Part shown: one piece after another, positions 1 through 5,259 of the stretch | Numbering within the stretch: position 1 is the first letter of the stretch | Layout of the letters: each line of letters opens with the position of its first letter | Assembly: GCA_029777145.1 (NCBI GenBank) | Contig: JAKOSS010000264.1 | Coordinates: forward strand, 1 to 5,259 | Direction of reading: 5' to 3' | From: Acidobacteriota bacterium | Lineage (GTDB): Bacteria > Acidobacteriota > Blastocatellia > Pyrinomonadales > Pyrinomonadaceae | Length of the DNA: 5,259 bases | The notes under the pieces: generated by a model | Seen by the model: the letters and a program-made list of their open reading frames with translations, nothing else | Told to the model about the DNA's origin: nothing | Databases searched by the model: none | Made by a program: the position numbers and the translations under genes

Positions 1-1327
1 CTCCCCAACCTTGCCGGTCAACTTCGTAGTGCGGGAGGCGTTCCGCCGTTGAGATGAGAATACGCTTTACCTGCTGCGGCGTCAGTTCGGGGTTTGCCTC
101 AAGCATTTGCGCGATCACGCTCGAGACGATCGGTGCCGCGAACGAAGTTCCGTCGACGTACTTGTAATGCGCGGTGATCACGCTTTCCCGGCGGAGTTTC
201 AATGCGACGATCTGCCGGATCGAGTGAACCGGCCGGTCGAGCGCGGCGTCCAGTTCGGCGTCGATCGTCGGGTTTTCGCGAATGATCCGATGGAGATCGT
301 CATCGTCGGCCTGATCGAGCTTCTCGAGAAGTTCGGCCTGCTGCGCGGTCGGAGTATTTGGCAGGATCGGCGCCGGAACCCAAATCGACGGCGCGATTAT
401 CTCGGGTTTCTGAAGGCCGTCGAGCGTCGGGCCGTAGCTTGAACGGTACATGCCGCGCTTCGCCCGGTTCAACGAATTGTTGTCGTCCAGGCCGCCGACG
501 GCGATGGACGACGGCGCGGACGCCGGCGGAAATACCGGGTGATTCGGGAGATGGCCGGCGTTTCCGACGGCACAAACGACGACAAGACCCTGCGCGGCGC
601 ATTCTTCAACGGCCTGAGAAAGTGAGTCGTGAAGGTAGCTTTGCTCGAAATCGCCGCCGGCGGATATGTTGACGATCCGAATGTTGTATTTCGACCGATT
701 TGAGAGGACCCATTCGAGTCCGTCCTCGATGTTCTGTTCCGTGATCCTTCCCGTCCGCGCGAGTTTCACCAGCACGACGTCTGATTCAGGCGCGATGCCG
801 CGGTAGAATCCGTTCGAAAGCGATCCGTTGCCGGCGGCGACGACGCTCGTCATCATCCCGTGCCAGCTCGCCACGTCCGGCTGGAAGAGCGACGCCAGAT
901 CGCCGTCCTTCTGCATCATGTTCCGGTATCCGACGATGCGATTGTTCGGCGTCGTCAGATCGACGTGCGGGTAGAATCCGGAATCGAGAAAACAGATCGT
1001 GACACCGCGTCCGGCAAATCTCTCGTCCGCATCTAGACGCAACGGCGTCGAAAGAACCCGCGAACCGTCCTTTTGAAGCGCCGCGTCGGTCAGGATCTGG
1101 TCCTTCGCGTGATCGAACAGGCTCACGCATCGCGCGCACACGGCCTCAAACTGCTTCGAATCAGGAGCATTCGCACGGATCAGCTGCGCGAGTTCTTCGT
1201 CAAGCGCGACGAGCGGGACATACTCGTCCTGCGTTTCCCTGGAACAGACCGGGCACACCGCTTCGCCGGCCGCGATGTCGGCGGTCGTCAGGTGTCTCGG
1301 GTAGTGCAAGGTTTCCTGGGGTGTCAT
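1..1327 (-). CDS. Subtilisin-like (S8) serine protease, intracellular type, C-terminus beyond the window
   Basis: Subtilase-family endopeptidase; 442 codons are visible and the frame runs off the left edge. The Asp/His/Ser triad is complete: Asp115 in FLDSGFYPHVDL, His156 in SWHGMMTSVVAAGNG, and Ser395 in GTSFAAP. Asn256 in AVGNAGHLPNHP is the oxyanion-hole residue. After Ser395 comes the usual helix and the LTPQQVKRILISTAERL segment, then DRQGWG, so little of the catalytic core is missing. The ATG at 1327 is the first possible start because an in-frame TAA directly precedes it; no Shine-Dalgarno site is visible. No signal peptide or membrane segment is seen, so a cytoplasmic location is inferred. 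The N-terminal ~100 residues contain CPVC (25-28) and CARC (64-67), a plausible zinc-binding pair of knuckles. About 70 residues (roughly 320-390), partly acidic (DQADDDD), are inserted before the Ser motif, where typical subtilisins have about 20. Family call is firm; substrate is unknown. Confidence 0.93.
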   Translation of the reverse strand, partial: MTPQETLHYPRHLTTADIAAGEAVCPVCSRETQDEYVPLVALDEELAQLIRANAPDSKQFEAVCARCVSLFDHAKDQILTDAALQKDGSRVLSTPLRLDADERFAGRGVTICFLDSGFYPHVDLTTPNNRIVGYRNMMQKDGDLASLFQPDVASWHGMMTSVVAAGNGSLSNGFYRGIAPESDVVLVKLARTGRITEQNIEDGLEWVLSNRSKYNIRIVNISAGGDFEQSYLHDSLSQAVEECAAQGLVVVCAVGNAGHLPNHPVFPPASAPSSIAVGGLDDNNSLNRAKRGMYRSSYGPTLDGLQKPEIIAPSIWVPAPILPNTPTAQQAELLEKLDQADDDDLHRIIRENPTIDAELDAALDRPVHSIRQIVALKLRRESVITAHYKYVDGTSFAAPIVSSVIAQMLEANPELTPQQVKRILISTAERLPHYEVDRQGWG

Positions 1328-1427
1328 TTAAGGAGGCTTAAGTTTTTCACAACCAGGGGGTAAAATCAATTGGTTCAACCGGTAACGGTTCCCAGTACAT
1401 TTTACTCCAAGCGCGGGAATTAAGGTC
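1328..1427. promoter_or_regulatory. Divergent intergenic region between protease and patatin genes
   Basis: This 100-bp gap must hold the start signals for both divergent genes. It is A+T-richer than its surroundings. No convincing -35/-10 pair was found on either strand; TACATT at 1396-1401 is at best a weak -10 for the patatin gene. A short inverted repeat, TTAAG-GAGG-CTTAA (1328-1341), abuts the protease start codon and could be a binding site. A second one, GGTT-C-AACC, lies at 1372-1380. The function of both is inferred from position only. Confidence 0.35.
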
Positions 1428-2219
1428 GTGACGACACGTAAAAAAGTAGGTCTTGCATTGTCGGGTGGCGCCGCCCGCGGCTTTGCGCATTTGGGTGTGG
1501 TCAAAGTTTTGACGGCGCACGGGATCCCGATCGATTACATTGCCGGAACAAGCGCCGGATCGATCGTCGGTGCCGCGCTCGCAAGCGGCCTGTCGATCGA
1601 CGAGATCGTCACGATCGGGAAGAAACTGAGTTGGTACAAGGTTTCGGGAATACCCTATTCGGTCAAAGGCTTGCTTTCGAACGCGCCGATGGGAGACATT
1701 CTTGCGGAGAGTCTGCCGTTCACGAAATTCGAAGAACTTCCGATCCCGTTCGCTGCCGTCGCGTGCTCGCTCGAGACCGGCCGCAAGGTCGTCTTCCGTG
1801 ATCACGGCGACCTGATCACGGCGATCCGTGCCAGCTGTGCGATCCCCGGGGTTTTCGTTCCGGTCGAATATGAGGGACAGAACCTCATCGATGGCGGCGT
1901 GGTCGCGCTCGTGCCGACAAAAGAGGTGAAAAGACTTGGCGCGGAAGTCGTGATCGCGATCGACGTCAACGCCTGCGGAGCAACCTATTTCAATTCGCCG
2001 TCCACGTTCTTCGGCGTTCTGTTCCAGTCGGCAATGCTGCTCCTCAGGACGGCAGGAAAGAGTCAGCATTATCACTCAGACGTACTGATCGCGCCGCAGA
2101 TCGCTCACCTTCGGCCCGACGAGATCGCGAAAATGGACGAGTTCATCGAGCTCGGCGAGAAGGCCGCGCTCGAGAAGATCGATGAAATAAAGAAGCTGGT
2201 TTTCGGAGAAGATCAGTAG
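1428..2219 (+). CDS. Patatin-like phospholipase / esterase (RssA/YlbK type)
   Basis: A 263-residue serine hydrolase of the patatin family, which uses a Ser-Asp dyad to cleave acyl esters such as phospholipids. The glycine-rich oxyanion loop is LSGGAARGFAHLG (11-23), the nucleophile Ser42 lies in GTSAGS (40-45), and the catalytic Asp155 lies in the DGG motif (155-157). The RASCAIPGVFVPV segment (134-146), typical of the bacterial RssA-like branch, is also present. The length suits single-domain members, and there is no signal peptide or membrane segment, so a cytosolic or peripheral location is likely. The start is GTG at 1428: an in-frame TAA at 1383 bounds the frame, no ATG lies between, and the conserved motif begins within a few residues. 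Upstream AAGG (1422-1425) is a poor, close ribosome site. It diverges from the protease gene and its stop overlaps the convergent downstream gene by 7 bp. Physiological substrate cannot be told. Confidence 0.93.
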   Translation: MTTRKKVGLALSGGAARGFAHLGVVKVLTAHGIPIDYIAGTSAGSIVGAALASGLSIDEIVTIGKKLSWYKVSGIPYSVKGLLSNAPMGDILAESLPFTKFEELPIPFAAVACSLETGRKVVFRDHGDLITAIRASCAIPGVFVPVEYEGQNLIDGGVVALVPTKEVKRLGAEVVIAIDVNACGATYFNSPSTFFGVLFQSAMLLLRTAGKSQHYHSDVLIAPQIAHLRPDEIAKMDEFIELGEKAALEKIDEIKKLVFGEDQ

Positions 2220-2920
2220 AGCCGAATTCCCGCGCGCCGGGCGTCCTCTTCGACGATCCGCCATTCCGCCGACAGTCCCGCACGAACCTGTTCGAGATAG
2301 ATGATCTGCGAGCTGATCTCATCATAACTGCCGGCCACACCGATCACCGGCGACAAATATCCGTTCCCGAAATTTCCGCCGCGAGGACGCTGGCGCATGA
2401 AAGAGTAGTTGCCGACGGCACGGTTGTAAACGTCCTGCGAGTTGGGATACATCCGCGAAATATCGGTCACGGTTTGCAGATTCGGAGGTAGCGGTTGAGT
2501 ATTGCTGCGAGTCCTGCCATAGATCGGCCCGCGGTATCCAAGTCCAGAATAGGCGAAACTCCAGTAAGCGACCGGCTGGCTGAAATTCGACCGGCGAATT
2601 CCCCGTAAGTATGCGATCTGCGAATCGATCGAAGCGAGTTGCGACCGAACGAGTTCGGCCCGTTCGCGGATCCCGTATTCCGACGCCTGGCGTTCCTCGC
2701 GAAGTTCGGAAGCGAGTTCGCTCAGCTCGCGTCGCTTCTGATCGTTGATCCGCTCTATCTCCTCCGGCGACGGCAATCCGCGCGAAGCATAATTCCTGCG
2801 GTAATCATCGTCAGCTTTCAGGCGCTCTTGTTTGAACTTTTCAAGATCCGAATTGGTCACCGTCCGCGTCTGCGCCGCGGCGGTCATCGAAAGAGCAAGA
2901 ATCAAGATCAGGTACTTCAT
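2213..2920 (-). CDS. Secreted coiled-coil protein of unknown function
   Basis: I do not recognise a named family. The 235-residue product starts with a clear Sec signal peptide (MKYLILILALSMTAAA, cleavage likely after Ala16, before QTR), so it is exported to the periplasm or beyond; no lipobox cysteine is present. Residues ~25-110 are highly charged, rich in Glu, Arg, Lys and Leu, and look like a long helix or coiled coil. Residues ~111-195 are rich in Gly, Tyr, Pro and Asn and look loosely structured, and a second helix runs from about 198 to the end. The two helical parts share a pattern: I98-x-S-Q-I-x-Y-L-x-x-I-R109 and I202-x-S-Q-I-x-Y-L-x-x-V-R213. No catalytic motif is seen. The ATG at 2920 is fixed by the signal peptide; no good Shine-Dalgarno site precedes it. 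It overlaps the patatin gene tail-to-tail. A structural or envelope-associated role is a guess. Confidence 0.85.
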   Translation of the reverse strand: MKYLILILALSMTAAAQTRTVTNSDLEKFKQERLKADDDYRRNYASRGLPSPEEIERINDQKRRELSELASELREERQASEYGIRERAELVRSQLASIDSQIAYLRGIRRSNFSQPVAYWSFAYSGLGYRGPIYGRTRSNTQPLPPNLQTVTDISRMYPNSQDVYNRAVGNYSFMRQRPRGGNFGNGYLSPVIGVAGSYDEISSQIIYLEQVRAGLSAEWRIVEEDARRAGIRLY

Positions 2921-2940
2921 AGTCGGTTAGATGCCTGCAC

Positions 2941-3041
2941 CGCGGCGTCGCGTTTTGTGTTTTATCATTGCGATCTCCGCGATCCCCGCGTGAGAAAACC
3001 CGACTTCACGCAAAGCTCGCGGAGTCCGCGAAGGAAGTAAA
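2941..3041. repeat. Dispersed intergenic repeat, copy 1
   Basis: Aligns without gaps to 3411-3511 at an offset of exactly 470 bp. I count 7 differences in 101 positions (2947, 2953, 3025, 3026, 3030, 3036, 3038), with 71 bp (2954-3024) identical. It fills most of the 135-bp gap between the orphan gene and the secreted coiled-coil gene, beginning 20 bp before the latter's start codon. It carries a hairpin whose outer stem is damaged relative to copy 2. It looks like a non-coding, palindromic intergenic repeat; it contains no transposase and I see no target-site duplication. Confidence 0.9.
2968..3031. other. Stem-loop in repeat copy 1 (imperfect)
   Basis: The arms 2968-2982 and 3017-3031 form the outer stem: 8 bp pair perfectly next to the internal loop, then A2973/C3026 and T2974/T3025 mismatch, then 5 pairs follow, one of them T-G. 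An inner 6-bp stem (GCGTGA with TCACGC) closes a 12-nt loop. On the minus strand it lies 24 nt past the orphan gene's stop codon. No T-tract follows on either strand, so it is not a standard intrinsic terminator. Confidence 0.7.
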
Positions 3042-3055
3042 CGATTTCCGTGGGA

Positions 3056-3367
3056 TCAGTCGATTTGAATGACTTCATAGGACTCGTAAAGAATGTTTAA
3101 TTCAAAGAAGGTCGTGTAGAGAGTAGCCGGCTTCCCGTGGTTGCCCTCGCCAATATCCCACCAGAGTAAAGCAGTACAATCTGAGGCTAATTCTTCAGGG
3201 TCATCTTCCATCATCTCCCAGGCGATGGATTTACAATTCTTGTAGATAACACAGTATTGCTTTTGCTCAATGAAGTCGTTTATTCCTTCGATCTTAAGAC
3301 TGTTCCCCCACTGGAAAACAGAAATCCGCGTGATGCTCGCGATGATTTCTTCAAGTGAATTCACCAT
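3056..3367 (-). CDS. Small acidic orphan protein, A+T-rich, between direct repeats
   Basis: I do not recognise this 103-residue protein. It is acidic (18 Asp/Glu against 6 Lys/Arg), rich in aromatic residues, with Trp at 20, 50, 69 and 70 and Cys at 39, 45 and 64. It has no signal peptide or membrane segment, so it is probably cytosolic. The alternation of hydrophobic stretches (VFQWGNSLKIEGINDFI, QYCVIYKNCKSIAW, TLYTTFFELNILY) suggests a compact alpha/beta fold. G+C is about 43% (135 of 312 bases counted), against roughly 57-60% in neighbouring genes, which hints at horizontal acquisition. The ATG at 3367 is the chosen start; the leader has only a weak GGA. Flanking repeat copies lie 14 bp beyond its stop and 43 bp before its start. 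A toxin-immunity or similar accessory role is possible from size and acidity but is speculation. Confidence 0.75.
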   Translation of the reverse strand: MVNSLEEIIASITRISVFQWGNSLKIEGINDFIEQKQYCVIYKNCKSIAWEMMEDDPEELASDCTALLWWDIGEGNHGKPATLYTTFFELNILYESYEVIQID

Positions 3368-3410
3368 AGTTCCGTTAGATCACCAGGTTCATCCGGGGTG
3401 ATTCACAAGC

Positions 3411-3511
3411 CGCGGCATCGCGCTTTGTGTTTTATCATTGCGATCTCCGCGATCCCCGCGTGAGAAAACCCGACTTCACGCAAAGCTCGCGGAGATCGCA
3501 AAGGAGGAAAA
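3411..3511. repeat. Dispersed intergenic repeat, copy 2
   Basis: The better-preserved copy of the repeat, in the same orientation as copy 1. It occupies most of the 147-bp gap between the TonB-dependent receptor and the orphan gene and ends only 3 bp from the receptor's stop codon. Its core is a long palindrome with a perfect 15-bp outer stem. Both arms are built from 9-nt units of the form YYGCGxxxx. The left flank (3411-3437) is outside the hairpin but is also conserved between copies, so the repeat unit is larger than the palindrome. Confidence 0.9.
3438..3501. other. Stem-loop in repeat copy 2 (perfect outer stem)
   Basis: TTGCGATCTCCGCGA (3438-3452) is the exact reverse complement of 3487-3501. 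Inside it are a 5/5-nt internal loop, a 6-bp stem (3458-3463 with 3476-3481) and a 12-nt loop (3464-3475). On the minus strand it starts 13 nt after the receptor's stop codon, where it could shield the mRNA 3' end or hinder read-through. No run of T follows it on either strand. Confidence 0.85.
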
Positions 3512-3514
3512 TCG

Positions 3515-5259
3515 CTAAAACCCGAGACTCAGCCCGATCCGCGCGTTCGCGCCGGCCGTCCGGAATCCGTTCTCATAATACTCGTTATCGAACATGTTCT
3601 CGATCGTTCCGAACAGCCGCAGATTGAATCGCTGTTTGATCGGCCGGAACGTGTAACCCGCGGTCAGATCTCCGCGCCGGTTTCCCGCAAAGCGGTACGT
3701 GTACGTCGAAAACGTCGAATTGCTGAAGATCGGCGCAAGATATCCGCTGGTTGCAAGAAAGTCGAAATTGACCCAGAAATCCTTGAATCGCTGTGTCGCG
3801 ACGATCGTCACCTGGTGCAACGGAATGCCGAACGTCCGTTTGTCGGAACTCACGAGCGTCGCCGGCGGCATGAAGGTCAATCTCCTGAAAGTCCGCGTGT
3901 CGCTGTTGACGAAAGTATACGAGACCGACACGTCCGTATCGCGCAACGGTTTCATACGCGCGACGAACTCGGCGCCGCGCGAAAAGTGCCGGTCGGCGTT
4001 GAAATAAGACGGACCGCCGAGATCGTCGGTCGGGAGATACGCGACCTCGTCCCGAATCTCATAATAAAAATAGTTGGCTGTGAGTCTCAGACGTTGTCTG
4101 AAGAGGTCCTTATCGATCCCGACGTCCGCCGAGAACGACTTTTCCGGCTTCAACTCCGGATTCCCGAGTCCGAAGAACGATCCGAAAAAGAAGTACGAAC
4201 CGAAGCGCTCGTAAAGCGACGGAACGCGGTAGCCGGTCCCGAAATGAGCACGGATCTTCGTCTTCGATGTCGGAAAATAGTACGAAGAAGATCCGTCAAT
4301 CGTCACCGACGACGGCGGTTCGGTGACGTTGTTGAAGCGATTCGGATAACTCGTAGAGCTGAACTCAGGAACGTCGAGGCTGAACCATTGGGCGCGAAGC
4401 CCGCCCGAAATCTGAAACTTCCCGTCGAAAAAACCAACGAGGTCCTTGACGAAAAACGTATTCGATCGCTGACTGGCTGAAGTCAGGAAATTGTCGGCCG
4501 GCGTGACGAATTCGCCGCTGTTCTCGAGTTTCTCCCGCTCGTGTTCGAATCCGGCCGTCAGCAGATTGCTCCCGGCCAACCAGTTGATCTTTCCGCTGAA
4601 GGTATCGATCCGGCCGTCGAAGCGATATGTCTCGTCGCCGCCGAATGGTTGGAAACCGGTTCCGAGCGGGCCGTTCGTGTTTCGCCGCGACGTCGTCACC
4701 CCGGAATAATATCCTTGAGCGACAAGCCCGTCGCGGATCGTTTGCGTGACGACAAGTTGCCCGCTCAAGAAATTCGATCGCTGGAAACTGTCCGGGTCAT
4801 TCGCGTCGGGAGTGAAATTGATCCCGGAACGCGCGTCGATGATCACTGCCGGATCGGGCAGCGAACCGAACGTGTCCGGACTGTTGTTGAGTTTCACTTT
4901 CGCGTTGGAGACGAAAAGCCGGCCCGAGATCGACGTTTTCGAAAACGGCTTGGCTTCGATGCGCGTCTGAAAACTCGAATTCTCCGAATCGTCGTCGCCG
5001 TCGATTCCTTTCGAATAAACCGTCCGCGAACCGCCGACGTCGAATCCGAGTCGGTTGCGGAAGAATGAATTTGAGACACCGGCGCGGAACCGTCCGAGTC
5101 CCAGTCCGCCGAACGCTCCCGACACGTTGCCGTGCCAGCCCGGCTTCGGCTCGGGCGTCTGAAAATCGATCGTGCCGCCGATCGCGTTCGTGCCGTAGAG
5201 CGATGAACCGGATCCTCGCAGTACCTCGATCTTGCTGACGTTGGTGAGCGTGAAATCGC
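3515..5259 (-). CDS. TonB-dependent outer-membrane receptor, N-terminus beyond the window
   Basis: Active-transport receptor of the outer membrane: a plug domain sits inside a 22-strand beta-barrel and takes up a ligand using energy from TonB-ExbB-ExbD. The visible 580 codons begin inside the plug, with the diagnostic VSKIEVLRGSGSSLYG followed by TNAIGGTIDFQT at visible residues 7-34. The rest is barrel: alternating aromatic and polar strands, GYRVPSLYERFG and NPELKPEKS (about 4140-4240), and a C-terminal strand ending in Phe (ARIGLSLGF), the usual signal for outer-membrane insertion. The frame is open to the right edge. A shorter reading from the GTG at 5125 is not the true start, because the plug sequence continues upstream in frame. 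The signal peptide, TonB box and first part of the plug are outside the window. The layout resembles BtuB/CirA-like receptors; the ligand (cobalamin, siderophore, metal or other) cannot be told. Stop is TAG, with repeat copy 2 directly behind it. Confidence 0.93.
   Translation of the reverse strand, partial: DFTLTNVSKIEVLRGSGSSLYGTNAIGGTIDFQTPEPKPGWHGNVSGAFGGLGLGRFRAGVSNSFFRNRLGFDVGGSRTVYSKGIDGDDDSENSSFQTRIEAKPFSKTSISGRLFVSNAKVKLNNSPDTFGSLPDPAVIIDARSGINFTPDANDPDSFQRSNFLSGQLVVTQTIRDGLVAQGYYSGVTTSRRNTNGPLGTGFQPFGGDETYRFDGRIDTFSGKINWLAGSNLLTAGFEHEREKLENSGEFVTPADNFLTSASQRSNTFFVKDLVGFFDGKFQISGGLRAQWFSLDVPEFSSTSYPNRFNNVTEPPSSVTIDGSSSYYFPTSKTKIRAHFGTGYRVPSLYERFGSYFFFGSFFGLGNPELKPEKSFSADVGIDKDLFRQRLRLTANYFYYEIRDEVAYLPTDDLGGPSYFNADRHFSRGAEFVARMKPLRDTDVSVSYTFVNSDTRTFRRLTFMPPATLVSSDKRTFGIPLHQVTIVATQRFKDFWVNFDFLATSGYLAPIFSNSTFSTYTYRFAGNRRGDLTAGYTFRPIKQRFNLRLFGTIENMFDNEYYENGFRTAGANARIGLSLGF

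Noticed and set aside
107..672. Plus-strand open frames over the protease gene
   Set aside because: They lie opposite the subtilase catalytic core, including the Ser motif, and their Arg-rich translations match nothing.
1330..1336. Perfect AAGGAGG Shine-Dalgarno-like sequence on the plus strand
   Set aside because: No start codon follows at a useful distance on the plus strand, and on the minus strand it reads CCTCCTT, so it cannot serve the protease gene.
786..1363. Further open frames over the N-terminal half of the protease
   Set aside because: The minus-strand protease frame holds the Asp and His motifs here; the alternatives are low-complexity shadows.
1347..2075. Long minus-strand open frame (242 codons) opposite the patatin gene
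   Set aside because: It is antisense to a gene with all patatin catalytic motifs, and its translation is rich in Arg, Asp and His with no recognisable domain, as expected of a shadow frame in G+C-rich DNA.
2639..3040. Plus-strand open frame ending inside repeat copy 1
   Set aside because: It is antisense to the signal-peptide gene and its tail is just a translation of the repeat; the same FYHCDLRDPRVRKPDF string appears from copy 2, as expected of a non-coding repeat.
3438..3501. Classical Rho-independent terminator for the receptor gene
   Set aside because: The stem is strong but neither strand has a T-run after it; minus-strand sequence after the hairpin is TGATAAAAC.
2941..3511. CRISPR-like array
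   Set aside because: There are only two repeats of ~101 bp with a coding gene between them; repeat and spacer lengths do not fit.
2941..3511. Composite transposon or insertion sequence
   Set aside because: No transposase is encoded, the repeats are non-coding and palindromic, and no target-site duplication was seen at their outer edges.
3427..3627. Plus-strand open frame starting in repeat copy 2
   Set aside because: It consists of the translated repeat plus sequence antisense to the receptor's C-terminus.
3815..5068. Several plus-strand open frames opposite the receptor gene
   Set aside because: The minus strand encodes a continuous TonB-dependent receptor with plug and barrel motifs; the others are shadows.

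Overview
The window is about 57% G+C by eye and shows a Gram-negative (diderm) bacterium, because it carries a TonB-dependent outer-membrane receptor. The gene types, weak Shine-Dalgarno sites and a secreted coiled-coil protein of unknown function would suit an Acidobacteriota (Blastocatellia-like) genome. That assignment is an impression and not proven by any marker in the window.

Layout: (1) 1-1327, minus strand: a subtilisin-family (S8) serine protease cut off at its C-terminus by the window edge. It has no signal peptide and has a possible N-terminal zinc-binding module. (2) 1328-1427: a short divergent intergenic region. (3) 1428-2219, plus strand: an intact patatin-like phospholipase/esterase of the RssA/YlbK type. 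(4) 2213-2920, minus strand: a secreted coiled-coil protein of unknown function whose 3' end overlaps that of the patatin gene by 7 bp. (5) 2921-3514: a compact block in which a small, acidic, clearly A+T-richer orphan gene (3056-3367, about 43% G+C) lies between two direct copies of a ~101-bp intergenic repeat, offset by exactly 470 bp and 94/101 identical. (6) 3515-5259, minus strand: a TonB-dependent receptor whose N-terminus lies beyond the window edge; most of the barrel and the end of the plug are visible.

The receptor, the orphan gene and the coiled-coil gene all read on the minus strand, and a repeat copy fills each gap between them. Each copy folds into a large hairpin shortly after the upstream gene's stop codon, without the T-tract of a normal intrinsic terminator. 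The repeat-flanked orphan gene is the least ordinary part of the window. The other genes are recognisable family members, and nothing shows that they form one pathway. I see no tRNA, rRNA, CRISPR array, transposase or integrase.
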